In this document: positions 8,288-16,888 of the stretch, one piece after another
How positions within the stretch are numbered: the first letter of the stretch is position 1
Layout of the letters: every line of letters begins with the position of its first letter
Origin: Pseudomonas helmanticensis
Lineage (GTDB): Bacteria; Pseudomonadota; Gammaproteobacteria; Pseudomonadales; Pseudomonadaceae
Reading direction: 5' to 3'
Length of the DNA: 64,000 nt
NCBI RefSeq assembly: GCF_900182985.1
Contig: NZ_FXUY01000002.1
Span: 1,289,001-1,353,000, forward strand
Program-made: the position numbers and the translations under genes
The notes under the pieces: generated by a model
Databases searched by the model: none
The model's input: only the letters and a program-made list of their open reading frames with translations
Told to the model about the DNA's origin: nothing

Positions 8288-8779
8288 TCAGGCCGATGGA
8301 TGCAACGCCACAATCATATCCACCTCGATCGCCGCATTCTTCGGCAACTGATACACCCCCACCGTGGTGCGCGTGTGCCGACCGGCATCACCCAGCACAT
8401 GACTGAACACATCCGAAGCACCATTGGCCACTTCACTCAGGTCAACAAAGTCCGGCGTCGACTTCACATACACCGTCACCCGCAACAACGCCTTGATCTT
8501 GTCCAGCGAACCTACCGCATCAACAATCAGCGCCAGACAACGCATCGCACTGATACTCGCGGCGGCTTGAGCATCCTCGAGGTTCAGCTCCAGCCCAACA
8601 CGACCGGGATACTGAATCTTGCCGTGAGTGCGCGGCACCATCCCGCTGATGTACAACTCATCGTGATGACGGATCAGCGGCGCGTAATTGCCGCCAGCGG
8701 TGTTCTCACCATTAATGTCGTAGTTCAGCTCTTGGGCCAAGGCAATAAAGCGCTCGTCGCAGGTCATCCTCTCAGTCAT
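8288..8779 (-). CDS. RidA/YjgF-family protein
   Basis: A 163-residue member of the RidA (YjgF/YER057c/UK114) superfamily. These form trimers; the best-known members hydrolyse reactive enamine/imine intermediates released by PLP enzymes. Features seen are GGNYAPLIRHHDELYISGMVP near the start and RTTVGVYQLPKNAAIEVDMI near the end. The arginine of RTTVGV is at the position that binds the carboxylate in active members. I chose ATG 8779 (MTERMTCDERF) rather than a start 23 residues upstream, because the extra residues do not resemble the family. The length is a little above the 130 of classical RidA, as in the YjgH/YoaB-like groups. It is monocistronic as far as seen. Confidence 0.85.
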   Translation of the reverse strand: MTERMTCDERFIALAQELNYDINGENTAGGNYAPLIRHHDELYISGMVPRTHGKIQYPGRVGLELNLEDAQAAASISAMRCLALIVDAVGSLDKIKALLRVTVYVKSTPDFVDLSEVANGASDVFSHVLGDAGRHTRTTVGVYQLPKNAAIEVDMIVALHPSA

Positions 8780-8935
8780 TTCGCCCAGCCTTGTGATCGA
8801 TGCATGAAGAAACGCAGGTTGAGACAGTGGAGCACTTGCAAATGACAAGGCGCTATCACTGTCATGTTGGATCCAAATCTATGGGGTTTACCGGAAGTCT
8901 GCAACCGCCAACCCAGCAAATTCAGTGACGTTGCG

Positions 8936-9013
8936 ATTCGCGAGCAGGCTCGCTCCCACATTTGATCTGCGTCGATCACATATCCCCCTGTGGGAGCGAG
9001 CCTGCTCGCGAAT
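8936..9013. repeat. REP-type inverted pair (family B)
   Basis: Two perfectly complementary 25-base arms (8936-8960 and 8989-9013) share the core CGAGCAGGCTCGCTCCCAC and enclose a 28-base loop. This is the paired-REP arrangement common between genes in P. fluorescens-group genomes. It lies in the 320-bp gap between the RidA-family gene and cyoE. The rest of that gap holds a terminator and no gene. Confidence 0.92.
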
Positions 9014-9045
9014 GGCAGCACATCAAATCAGCATAATCCACCCAA

Positions 9046-9084
9046 CAAAAAACCCCGCACATCTCTCAATGTGCGGGGTTTTTC
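9046..9084 (-). terminator. Terminator of the cyo operon
   Basis: The stem AACCCCGCACAT/ATGTGCGGGGTT is flanked by A-rich sequence on the left and T-rich on the right, so it can act in both directions. On the minus strand it lies 17 bp beyond the cyoE stop and ends in a run of T. Confidence 0.9.
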
Positions 9085-9100
9085 TTCAAGCCTTTCAGCC

Positions 9101-9988
9101 TTACGGCGCGTACGTCAGCAGCAACTCTGCCGGCACCTTGAAGTCCAGGGACATCATGACGCTCAAGGCAGTGATGGTGAAGATCGAGAACACGAACAGC
9201 TTGCGTGCCCAGACGGTGTCATCCACTGCTTTGTAGCCGGTCCAGGCCATGTACAACCAGTACATGCCCATGGCCGCGGCGACGGCGAGGTAGCTCATGC
9301 CGACGTAGCCGCTGAAGGTCAGCATCAAGGTCGCCACGAGGAACGCCAGGATGTAGAGCAGGATGTGCTTCTTGGCCACTTGAATCCCACGCTTCACTGG
9401 CAACACCGGAATCGATGCGGCCAGGTAATCGTTGAAGCGGAAGATTGCGATGGCGTAGGAATGCGGCATCTGCCACAGGCTGAACATCACCAGCAACGTC
9501 AGCGCGGCCATGTCGAAGCTATTGGTTACGGCAACGTAACCGATCACTGGCGGCATGGCGCCCGACAGACTGCCCACCAGCGTGCCGTGAACCGACTTGC
9601 GCTTGAGGTACAGGCTGTAGAAGCCGACGTAGATAACGAAGCCGATTACCGCGAACAGGGCAGCCAACGGGTTGGCCACCTTGTACAACAAGGCAACGCC
9701 GAGAACACCAAGGATGGTCGCGTAGACCAGGGCCAGTTTCAGGGAGATCAAGCCCTGCACCAGCACACGGTTTTTGGTGCGTTCCATCTTCAGGTCGATG
9801 TCGCGGTCGATGCAGTTGTTGAACACGCAACCGGAGGCAACTACCAGGGATGTACCGATCATGGCAGCCAGAAACACCGCCAGATCGACATGCCCTTTCG
9901 AGGCCAGGAAGAACCCGCCTGCCACAGAAAGCACGTTACCGAAAATGATCCCCGGTTTGGTGATTTGGATAAAGTGCTTGAGCGACAT
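9101..9988 (-). CDS. cyoE: Protoheme IX farnesyltransferase CyoE
   Basis: A 295-residue polytopic membrane enzyme that adds a farnesyl group to haem b to make haem O for the bo oxidase. It has the UbiA-type prenyltransferase motif [22 protein letters not shown] (about residues 51-72) with the aspartates that bind the Mg-diphosphate, and the second aspartate-rich loop [16 protein letters not shown]. The length matches the family. It is the last gene of cyoABCDE, 10 bp after cyoD, with a terminator after it. Confidence 0.97.
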   Translation of the reverse strand: MSLKHFIQITKPGIIFGNVLSVAGGFFLASKGHVDLAVFLAAMIGTSLVVASGCVFNNCIDRDIDLKMERTKNRVLVQGLISLKLALVYATILGVLGVALLYKVANPLAALFAVIGFVIYVGFYSLYLKRKSVHGTLVGSLSGAMPPVIGYVAVTNSFDMAALTLLVMFSLWQMPHSYAIAIFRFNDYLAASIPVLPVKRGIQVAKKHILLYILAFLVATLMLTFSGYVGMSYLAVAAAMGMYWLYMAWTGYKAVDDTVWARKLFVFSIFTITALSVMMSLDFKVPAELLLTYAP

Positions 9989-9998
9989 CGGGTCTACC

Positions 9999-10337
9999 TC
10001 ACTTCGCCATCATGTACGTGTGGATGCTGAACATGATCCACAGCGACAGGCCAACCAGCAGCACAATCACGATCGCGGCGAACACGAAGGCAATCACGTT
10101 GTTACGTTGCGCAGCCGAGCGATCCAGGTGCAGGAAGTACACCAGGTGGACAACCACCTGGATCACGGCGAATGCCAGGACGATCATCAAGGTGATCGAC
10201 TTTGGCAGCGACGGGTACATGACCAGTGCAAACGGGATAGCTGTCAGGATCACCGACAGGATGAAGCCGATCGCGTAGGACTTGACGCTGCCGTGGCTGG
10301 CGTCGTCGTGGCTGTCATGGGAGTGTGCGTTAGCCAT
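9999..10337 (-). CDS. cyoD: Cytochrome bo ubiquinol oxidase subunit IV (CyoD)
   Basis: A 112-residue subunit with three membrane segments ([20 protein letters not shown], then two more), as in CyoD of other bacteria. It helps assemble the copper-B centre of subunit I. I chose ATG 10337 ([12 protein letters not shown]); the upstream extension of 15 residues is not homologous. The ATG overlaps the cyoC stop codon by one base (TAATG), which indicates translational coupling. The N-terminus is rich in His and Asp, like the start of cyoC. Confidence 0.95.
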   Translation of the reverse strand: MANAHSHDSHDDASHGSVKSYAIGFILSVILTAIPFALVMYPSLPKSITLMIVLAFAVIQVVVHLVYFLHLDRSAAQRNNVIAFVFAAIVIVLLVGLSLWIMFSIHTYMMAK

Positions 10338-10960
10338 TACAGGGTCCCCATCAGGTAAACAACGGTGAATACGCAGATCCACACCACGTCCAGGAAGTGC
10401 CAGAACAGGCTCAGGCAGCTCAGACGGGTCTTGTTGGTCGCCGTCAGGCCGTGCTTGTTGACCTGGTACATCATGATGCCCATCCAGATCAGACCCGCCG
10501 AAACGTGCAGACCGTGGGTACCGACCAGGGTGAAGAACGCGGACAGGAAGCCCGAGCGGCTAGGACCGAAGCCCTCGGAGATCAGCAGGTGGAACTCGTT
10601 GATCTCCATGGCGATAAAGCCAGCGCCCAGCAGGAAGGTCATGAACAACCAACCCAGAACCTGCTGCTTTTTACCCTTGTACAACGCCAGCATGGCGAAG
10701 CCGTAGGTGATCGAACTGAACAACAGCAGAGCGGTTTCGCCCAGCACGTATGGCAGTTCGAAGATGTCGTGGCCGGCTGGGCCACCGGCAACGTTGTTTA
10801 CCAGTACCGCGTATACCGCGAAGATCGACGCAAACAGAATGCAGTCGGTCATCAGGTAGAGCCAGAAACCGTATACGGTCATCTCGCCCGAATCGTGGTG
10901 ATGGTCATCGTGCCCATGTTCACCATGGGCGTGTCCAGCATTGGTCACTAAATTCGACAT
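10337..10960 (-). CDS. cyoC: Cytochrome bo ubiquinol oxidase subunit III (CyoC)
   Basis: A 207-residue subunit III of the haem-copper ubiquinol oxidase with five predicted membrane helices. Seen features include the His-rich N-terminus ([17 protein letters not shown], residues 9-25) and the conserved end [22 protein letters not shown]. The subunit has no redox centre and stabilises the complex. It starts 3 bp after cyoB and overlaps cyoD by one base. Confidence 0.97.
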   Translation of the reverse strand: MSNLVTNAGHAHGEHGHDDHHHDSGEMTVYGFWLYLMTDCILFASIFAVYAVLVNNVAGGPAGHDIFELPYVLGETALLLFSSITYGFAMLALYKGKKQQVLGWLFMTFLLGAGFIAMEINEFHLLISEGFGPSRSGFLSAFFTLVGTHGLHVSAGLIWMGIMMYQVNKHGLTATNKTRLSCLSLFWHFLDVVWICVFTVVYLMGTL

Positions 10961-10963
10961 GGT

Positions 10964-12994
10964 TTAAGCCTGTTCCAACGAGGTTTCAACACGGGTGGCG
11001 GAGGCCGGGATTTTCCCTGCCGCGACCAGACGCTTGTGCTGCTCGGCTTCGATACGTTCGATCGTTTCAACCGGAACCATATAGCCCTGGTCGTCACGTG
11101 CAGCGTGGATCACGAAGTAGACGACGGTGCCTACCAGGCTCGCGATCGCCAGCCACCAGATGTGCCAGATCATCGCGAAACCGAACACGGTCAACAGCGC
11201 GCCCATCACAACGCCCGTGGCGGTGTTGTTCGGCATGTGGATCGGCTCGTACTTGGCCGGTTGCTGGTACGCAGTACCGTTTTCCTTGGCTTCGGTGAAC
11301 GGGTCGATGCAGTCAGCCTTAGGCAGCACAGCGAAGTTGTAGAACGGTGGTGGCGACGAGGTCGACCATTCCAGAGTGTGTGCATTCCACGGGTCACCGT
11401 GATCGCAAATGTTCTCTGGCTTGTTGCGGTCACGCACACTGACGTACAGCTGAATCAGTTGGCAGGCGATACCGGCAGCGATCATCACCGCACCGAACAT
11501 GGCAACGTACAGGTACGGTACCCACTCAGGGTTGGTGGTAGCGTTCAGACGACGGGTCATGCCCATGAAGCCCAGTGCATAGAGCGGCATGAAGGCGACG
11601 AAGAAGCCCGAGATCCAGAACCAGAACGCTGCTTTACCCCAGCCTTCGTGCAGCTTGAAGCCGAACGCTTTCGGGAAGTAGAACGCGAAACCTGCGATGT
11701 AACCGAATACCGCACCGCCGATGATCACGTTATGGAAGTGCGCGATCACGAACAGGCTGTTGTGCAGCACGAAGTCAGCACCCGGGATGGCCAGCAGTAC
11801 GCCGGTCATGCCGCCGATGGCGAAGGTCACCATGAAGCCCAGAGTCCACAGCACCTGGCTGGTGAAACGCAGACGACCCTGGTAGATGGTGAACAGCCAG
11901 TTGAATAGCTTCACACCCGTCGGGATGGAAATCAGCATCGTCGCCAGACCGAAGAAGGCGTTGACGCTGGCACCCGAACCCATGGTGAAGAAGTGGTGCA
12001 GCCAAACCATGAAGCCCAGTACCGAGATCGCGCCCGAGGCGTAGATCATCGAGTGGTGGCCGAACAGTTTCTTGCCGGTGAACGCCGAGATCACTTCCGA
12101 GAAGATGCCGAATGCCGGCAGGATCAGGATGTAAACCTCAGGGTGGCCCCACGCCCAGAACAGGTTGACGTACATCATTGGATTGCCACCAAGTTCATTG
12201 GTGAAAATGTGGAAATCCATGTAACGGTCAAGGGTCAGCAGTGCCAGGGTAGCGGTCAGGATCGGGAACGAAGCCACGATCAGAACGTTTGCCCAAGTGC
12301 AGGTCCAGGTGAAGATCGGCATGTCCATCAGTTTCATGCCAGGGGTACGCATTTTCAGTACGGTCGCGAGGAAGTTGACCCCCGTCAGCGTCGTACCTAA
12401 CCCGGATAACTGTAGCGCCCAGATGTAGTAGTCCATACCCACGCCAGGGCTGTATTGCAGACCCGACAATGGTGGATAGGCAACCCAGCCGGTCTTGGCG
12501 AATTCGCCGACGCCCAGGGACAGGTTGATCAGTACTACGCCGGAAACCAGCAGCCAGAAGCTCAGGGAGTTCAGGAACGGGAACGCAACGTCACGCGCAC
12601 CGATCTGCAGCGGCACTGCAAGGTTCATCAGGCCGGTGAAGAATGGCATCGCCATGAAGATGATCATGATCACACCGTGAGCGGTGAAGATCTGGTCATA
12701 GTGTTCAGGTGGCAGGTAGCCAGGCGAACCCTCGGTGGCCATGGCCAACTGGGTACGCATCATGATGGCGTCGGCAAAACCGCGCAGCAGCATGACCATG
12801 GCGACGATGATGTACATCACGCCGATTTTCTTGTGGTCTACCGAGGTCAACCACTCGGTCCACAGGTAGGTCCACTTCTTGAAGTAGGTGATTGCAGCGA
12901 ACAGCGCCAGACCACCGAGCGCGATCATGGCGATGGTAATCATCACGATCGGTTCGTGGAATGGGACTGCTTCCCAACTTAATTTACCAAACAT
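10964..12994 (-). CDS. cyoB: Cytochrome bo ubiquinol oxidase subunit I (CyoB)
   Basis: The 676-residue catalytic subunit, which carries haem b, haem o and copper B, reduces O2 to water and pumps protons. The cross-linked His-Tyr region is seen as [15 protein letters not shown], the copper ligands in LHHFFTMG, and the K-channel segment [12 protein letters not shown]. The two adjacent haem ligands lie in [17 protein letters not shown]. About 15 membrane helices and the length agree with CyoB of E. coli and P. putida. It starts 3 bp after cyoA. In pseudomonads this operon serves growth at high oxygen. Confidence 0.98.
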   Translation of the reverse strand: MFGKLSWEAVPFHEPIVMITIAMIALGGLALFAAITYFKKWTYLWTEWLTSVDHKKIGVMYIIVAMVMLLRGFADAIMMRTQLAMATEGSPGYLPPEHYDQIFTAHGVIMIIFMAMPFFTGLMNLAVPLQIGARDVAFPFLNSLSFWLLVSGVVLINLSLGVGEFAKTGWVAYPPLSGLQYSPGVGMDYYIWALQLSGLGTTLTGVNFLATVLKMRTPGMKLMDMPIFTWTCTWANVLIVASFPILTATLALLTLDRYMDFHIFTNELGGNPMMYVNLFWAWGHPEVYILILPAFGIFSEVISAFTGKKLFGHHSMIYASGAISVLGFMVWLHHFFTMGSGASVNAFFGLATMLISIPTGVKLFNWLFTIYQGRLRFTSQVLWTLGFMVTFAIGGMTGVLLAIPGADFVLHNSLFVIAHFHNVIIGGAVFGYIAGFAFYFPKAFGFKLHEGWGKAAFWFWISGFFVAFMPLYALGFMGMTRRLNATTNPEWVPYLYVAMFGAVMIAAGIACQLIQLYVSVRDRNKPENICDHGDPWNAHTLEWSTSSPPPFYNFAVLPKADCIDPFTEAKENGTAYQQPAKYEPIHMPNNTATGVVMGALLTVFGFAMIWHIWWLAIASLVGTVVYFVIHAARDDQGYMVPVETIERIEAEQHKRLVAAGKIPASATRVETSLEQA

Positions 12995-12997
12995 CGT

Positions 12998-13939
12998 TTA
13001 CTCCTCTGCCCCGGCAGCTGAATGCGAACTCGAGTCAATTTCCGTGGCCGCCACTTCTTTCTCTTTCTTCTCGTGCTTCAGTGGCTTGCCCGGCTTCATA
13101 CCTTCGTACTTGTCGACGATGATCTGGAACTGGTTCGGCGTGACCGAGGAGTAGAGCTCGACTGGGTTGTTCTGGCTTGGCTTGGCAAGGGCTGCGTATT
13201 CAGCTTGATCAAGCTGTTTAGGTGACTTCTTGACTTCACTGACCCAGGCGTCGAAATCTTCCTGAGTGGTGGAGATAGCTTTGAACTTCATGCCGGTGAA
13301 ACCCGCGCCGCTGTAGTTGGCGGAGATACCGTCCATTTCAGCGTTACGGTCAGCGATCAGGTGCAGCTTGGTCTGCATGCCCGCCATCGCGTAGATCTGG
13401 CCGCCCAGACCCGGGATGAAGAACGAGTTCATCACAGCGTCAGAGGTGATCTTGAAGTTGATTGGCGTGTGCGCCGGGAACACGATCTTGTTGACCGTGG
13501 CGATGCCTTGTTCCGGGTAGATGAACAGCCACTTCCAGTCCAGCGCAACCACTTCAATGGTCACTGGCTTGACGTCGGATTGAATTGGACGATACGGGTC
13601 CAGTTCGTGGGTCGAAATGTAAGTGATGTAACCCAGGGCAATGATGATCAGGACGGGGATGGTCCAGACTGCCACTTCGATTTTGGTCGAGTGCGACCAT
13701 TTCGGGGTGTAGACGGCGTTCGTGTTCGACGCGCGGTATTTCCAGGCGAACAGGAAGGTCATGACGATAACCGGCACAACGACCAACAGCATCAGCAGGG
13801 TCGCGGTGATGATCAGGTTTCGCTGTTCCAGGCCAACCTGGCCCGTTGGATTGAGCAAGGTCATGTTGCAGCCTCCCAGCAACAACGTGCCGAGCAGCGG
13901 CACTAGGCCTAGTAATCTGGGGTACCTGTTTTTACTCAT
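12998..13939 (-). CDS. cyoA: Cytochrome bo ubiquinol oxidase subunit II (CyoA), lipoprotein
   Basis: A 313-residue subunit II. I chose ATG 13939 (MSKNRYPRLL): it is preceded by AGGTCGTGAG and gives a lipoprotein signal ending in LLGGC with C24 as the lipidated residue; the upstream reading is not homologous. Two membrane helices (about 45-65 and 90-110) precede a periplasmic cupredoxin fold (EVVALDWKWLFIYPEQGIAT ... NSFFIPGLGGQIYAMAG). The CuA ligands of cytochrome c oxidases are absent, as expected for a quinol oxidase. It is the first gene of the cyo operon. Confidence 0.97.
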   Translation of the reverse strand: MSKNRYPRLLGLVPLLGTLLLGGCNMTLLNPTGQVGLEQRNLIITATLLMLLVVVPVIVMTFLFAWKYRASNTNAVYTPKWSHSTKIEVAVWTIPVLIIIALGYITYISTHELDPYRPIQSDVKPVTIEVVALDWKWLFIYPEQGIATVNKIVFPAHTPINFKITSDAVMNSFFIPGLGGQIYAMAGMQTKLHLIADRNAEMDGISANYSGAGFTGMKFKAISTTQEDFDAWVSEVKKSPKQLDQAEYAALAKPSQNNPVELYSSVTPNQFQIIVDKYEGMKPGKPLKHEKKEKEVAATEIDSSSHSAAGAEE

Positions 13940-14711
13940 CTCACGACCTCTAAAGCAGCTTGCGCAATGCAGTTGGGTTTTGATCGCCAACACTTCACCC
14001 TGCCAAGGGTTGGCATTTTCTTTGGATTGAATAAGGGCCGCCCGTCGCGCGTCAGACGCTCGACAAATCCTGGGACAGCGGTCAGTTCTTATTCGAATTC
14101 GTGGTCAAAGGCCTTGTTACAGACCAATTCCATTTGGTGCGGAAAGTTGGAAGGCACCGACACCTGGGTGTCTTGAAAGCCTCGCGACTCACTCGACACC
14201 CGACTTTCTGCACAGCGCCTTATTAAAAAGTGTTCCTTAATAAAGGCTGAACAGTGCCGGGAATTCAGTGCGGGCGATTGTAGATAGGTAGCGCCCTATA
14301 CACCATGTCTTATCCCGAAATAATTTTTATCCGTTCGAGCAACAATCCATCGCCATTTTTGCAAAAGTGCCGCATGTTATCGAAATCGATTCTCAACAAA
14401 AACACCAAAATTTGTAGGTGTACCCGCCTCAGTTCAGACAGCTCTGCAGCTCGTTTCTCTACGCAGGATCAGCGCAAAGCCCGATACCCCAAGGGTTCTG
14501 GCCATTTGCCAAGGCTTGTTAAAACTGCCTGATCTGGCACTTGCGTGCAAAAGCCGCAAAACGCCGAAACAGACCAATGTTTTTATGTAACAAGAGACCA
14601 ATCAGGCCCTTCGCGACACCCTGCGACACAGCGCGTGTGACAACATGTCGCACACTCGCCACACCCTCTATTGCCGTTCGTCACGGTGTTTTCACCAACG
14701 CCGTGAAATGC
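13940..14711. other. Long non-coding region upstream of cyoA
   Basis: About 770 bp without a supportable gene lie between cyoA and the dsbB terminator. It is AT-richer than its surroundings. Seen in it are an A/T palindrome (CTTATTAA ... TTAATAAAG, 14219-14246) and a degenerate Fur-like stretch (14376-14397). Neither is strong. It should hold the cyo promoter and regulatory sites; no exact ANR/FNR box (TTGAT-N4-ATCAA) was found. Confidence 0.5.
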
Positions 14712-14752
14712 AAAACGCCCCGATTGGCTGATCCGCAAATCGGGGCGTTTTC
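14712..14752 (-). terminator. Terminator of dsbB
   Basis: The stem AACGCCCCGATT pairs with AATCGGGGCGTT around a 12-base loop, with T runs on either side. It lies 30 bp past the dsbB stop on the minus strand. Confidence 0.9.
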
Positions 14753-14781
14753 TGTATCGGCCAGACCGCCGATTAGTTGAC

Positions 14782-15291
14782 TCAGCGCAGCGCTTTGCGA
14801 TTACGCGAGGTCAGCAGCGGCACCAGAATCACCACCAGCACGAACGCCACCAGCGCCCATTGCGCCAGCGACAGACCGAGAATCGGCGGATACGGCGTCG
14901 AGCAGAAACCGTCGACCTGGAAGCCCAACGGGAAGATCTTTGCCAACGGCAAGCCGTCGACAATCGGCTGCAGCACATCAATGCCGCAACTCACTGCCGG
15001 ATAGAACTGGGTGTACACGTGATGCCCCGCAACGGCAGCACCGGCAATCGCACAAATCACCACCAGCACCTCGAACACGGTGATGCTGCGGCGCGTGCGC
15101 ATGGCCGCGCCGATAAACGCGAACAGTGCGATCAGCAGCAATGCATAACGCTGCAGGATGCACAGCGGGCATGGCGCCTCGCCCAGTACGATTTGCATAT
15201 AAAGCGCGCCACCGATCAGCGCCAGACAGATGATCCCCAACAGCACCAGAAAGCGCCGCTCACGGCCCAACCGAATCGTTTCCTCGCTCAT
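14782..15291 (-). CDS. dsbB: Disulfide bond formation protein DsbB
   Basis: A 169-residue inner-membrane protein with four predicted helices that reoxidises DsbA and passes electrons to quinone. The first active pair is CPLC (41-44) and the second periplasmic pair is C102 and C130 (SCGID ... GFCSTPYPP). The arginine after the first pair (LQRYA), involved in quinone binding, is present. Its place between cyo and hmp is sensible, since its electrons enter the quinone pool used by the terminal oxidases. It has its own terminator and a 250-bp upstream gap holding a REP pair. Confidence 0.96.
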   Translation of the reverse strand: MSEETIRLGRERRFLVLLGIICLALIGGALYMQIVLGEAPCPLCILQRYALLLIALFAFIGAAMRTRRSITVFEVLVVICAIAGAAVAGHHVYTQFYPAVSCGIDVLQPIVDGLPLAKIFPLGFQVDGFCSTPYPPILGLSLAQWALVAFVLVVILVPLLTSRNRKALR

Positions 15292-15432
15292 CGCGTTTCC
15301 CTTTAATGTCCATGGTTCAGCCGGCCGACGGCTGAAAGTTGTCGCAAGTCTACACCGGGGGAATAAACGATAAAGCGGTTAAGGAACCATTAAGTTGTAG
15401 GGATGTTTTGCAAATCAGAATGGTGTAACGGC

Positions 15433-15523
15433 CATCGCGGGCAAGCCCGCTCCCACAGGATTGGCGGCGCACAAAAAATCTGTGAACGACGCCTGACCTG
15501 TGGGAGCGGGCTTGCCCGCGATG
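15433..15523. repeat. REP-type inverted pair (family B)
   Basis: The arms 15433-15459 and 15497-15523 are complementary over 27 bases (core CGGGCAAGCCCGCTCCCACA) around a 37-base loop. It lies 20 bp beyond the hmp stop codon, in the gap between hmp and dsbB. Confidence 0.92.
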
Positions 15524-15542
15524 AAAGCGACTCGGTCTTGGA

Positions 15543-16724
15543 TCATTCCAAAGCCGAAGCCGGCCCGAAGAACTCGTAACGGCTCTGCTTCTCCGGCACA
15601 CCCAGTGCTTTCAGGTGACGCTTGATCGCGCCCATGAAACCCTTCGGCCCAAGGAAATAAGCGTCTACATCGCGGTGTTCCGGCAGCCATTCGCCCAATT
15701 GCTCGAGGCTCAACATGCCGACCTTGTCCGCCGCCGGGCTAACGCCATCGTCCTCGGCGTAGCAGTAGAAACGCTTGAGTTGCGGATGACGTGCCGCCAA
15801 CCCATCGATCCAGTCACGGAACGCATGCACGCTGCCGTTGCGCGCGCAGTGGATAAAGTGCACCGGACGCTCGGTTTCCAGCGCCGCCTCAAGCATCGCC
15901 AGCGTCGGCGTGATGCCGACGCCACCGCTGATCAGCACCAGCGGTTTGTCACTCGCGGTCAACGTGAACTCGCCCGATGGCGGGAACAACTGAATGCTCG
16001 CGCCGACGTGCAGTTGATCGTGCAAGTGATTGGACGCACGGCCACCCGGTTCACGCTTGACGCTGATGCGGTACTGACCTTTGTTGGCCAGCGCCGACAG
16101 CGAATAGTTGCGGCGGACTTCTTCGCCGTCGAGGATCAGCTTCATGCCGATGTACTGACCCGGTTCGGCCGCCAGGATCGGGCCTTTGTCCGCCGGCTCA
16201 AAGTAGAAGGAGATGATTTCCGCACTCTCCTCGACCTTGGCCACAACAATGAACTCACGCGCGCCGCGCCAGCCGCCGACAGCATGCTCCTTCTGGTCAT
16301 AAATAGCCGTTTCGGCGCCGATCAGGATGTCCGCCAGTTGTCCGTAAGCCGCACCCCAGGCGCTCATCACTTCGGGAGTAGCGATCTCTTCGCCGAGGAC
16401 TTCGGAGATGGCGCGCAACAGGCACGTACCGACAATCGGGTAGTGTTCCGGGAGGATCTGCAGGGCCACGTGCTTGTTGATGATCTTCGCCACCAGATCA
16501 CCCAACTGGTCGAGCTGATCGATATGGCGGGCGTACATCAATACCCCGTTGGCGAGGGCACGCGGTTGATCGCCGCTGGCCTGATGCGCCTGGTTGAACA
16601 ATGGGCGCACTTCAGGGTATTCAGAGAGCATCATGCGGTAGAAGTGCGTGATCAGCGCCTCACCGCCGCTTTCCAGCAGGGGCACGGTGGATTTGACGAT
16701 GGCACGATCCTGGACGCTAAGCAT
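15543..16724 (-). CDS. hmp: Flavohaemoglobin (nitric oxide dioxygenase)
   Basis: A 393-residue flavohaemoglobin that converts NO and O2 to nitrate using NAD(P)H. Residues 1-135 are the globin domain; the proximal histidine lies in INKHVALQI. Residues about 150-255 form the FAD domain with RRNYSLSA, and 260-393 the NAD-binding domain with GGVGITPTLAMLE and the end YEFFGPASALE. The length matches E. coli Hmp (396) and P. aeruginosa Fhp. It is divergent from norR with a 164-bp gap that carries a sigma-54-type promoter and NorR-type sites, so NO should induce it. Confidence 0.97.
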   Translation of the reverse strand: MLSVQDRAIVKSTVPLLESGGEALITHFYRMMLSEYPEVRPLFNQAHQASGDQPRALANGVLMYARHIDQLDQLGDLVAKIINKHVALQILPEHYPIVGTCLLRAISEVLGEEIATPEVMSAWGAAYGQLADILIGAETAIYDQKEHAVGGWRGAREFIVVAKVEESAEIISFYFEPADKGPILAAEPGQYIGMKLILDGEEVRRNYSLSALANKGQYRISVKREPGGRASNHLHDQLHVGASIQLFPPSGEFTLTASDKPLVLISGGVGITPTLAMLEAALETERPVHFIHCARNGSVHAFRDWIDGLAARHPQLKRFYCYAEDDGVSPAADKVGMLSLEQLGEWLPEHRDVDAYFLGPKGFMGAIKRHLKALGVPEKQSRYEFFGPASALE

Positions 16725-16766
16725 AAGAGTGACTCCTGAGCTTTGTTGAAAAGTTACCTTAGGCCT

Positions 16767-16782
16767 ATCAGCTTTCGTGCCA
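16767..16782 (-). promoter_or_regulatory. Sigma-54-type promoter of hmp
   Basis: On the minus strand the sequence TGGCACG-AAAG-CTGAT matches the -24 element exactly. The -12 element is degenerate (GA in place of GC) at the right spacing. It would place transcription start near 16757, about 33 bp before the hmp ATG. The neighbouring sigma-54 activator gene and the upstream sites support the call. Confidence 0.65.
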
Positions 16783-16799
16783 ACTTTTTAATCCATACA

Positions 16800-16812
16800 A
16801 ATCAATAACTTA
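16800..16812 (+). promoter_or_regulatory. IHF binding site in the hmp-norR gap
   Basis: AATCAATAACTTA fits the IHF consensus WATCAA-N4-TTR at every fixed position. It lies between the sigma-54 promoter and the NorR-type sites, where a DNA bend would bring the activator to the polymerase. Confidence 0.6.
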
Positions 16813-16821
16813 AGAATTACG

Positions 16822-16881
16822 TAGTCATATCGACTCAAGTGGCTTTATAGTCATCGCGACTACATCTTGTCTCTTTGACTA
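16822..16881. promoter_or_regulatory. Three NorR-type enhancer sites
   Basis: Three inverted repeats with five-base centres occur: TAGTC-N5-GACTC (16822-16836), TAGTC-N5-GACTA (16848-16862) and TTGTC-N5-GACTA (16867-16881). All fit the known NorR core GT-N7-AC. E. coli NorR also uses three sites upstream of norVW. The third ends 7 bp before the norR ATG, so NorR may also control its own gene (inference). Confidence 0.72.
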
Positions 16882-16888
16882 CAAGACC

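Noticed and set aside
8990..10030. 346-residue open frame opposite cyoE
   Set aside because: It is antisense to cyoE, starts inside a REP palindrome and is rich in His/Gln like other shadow frames here.
13978..13995. Half-site of an ANR/FNR box (TTGATCGCCAAC)
   Set aside because: The second half ATCAA is missing, so it does not meet the TTGAT-N4-ATCAA pattern.
14376..14397. Fur-box-like sequence (reverse strand GTTGAGAATCGATTTCGATA)
   Set aside because: Only part of the consensus is matched and no iron-related gene adjoins it, so I list it only in the description of the gap.
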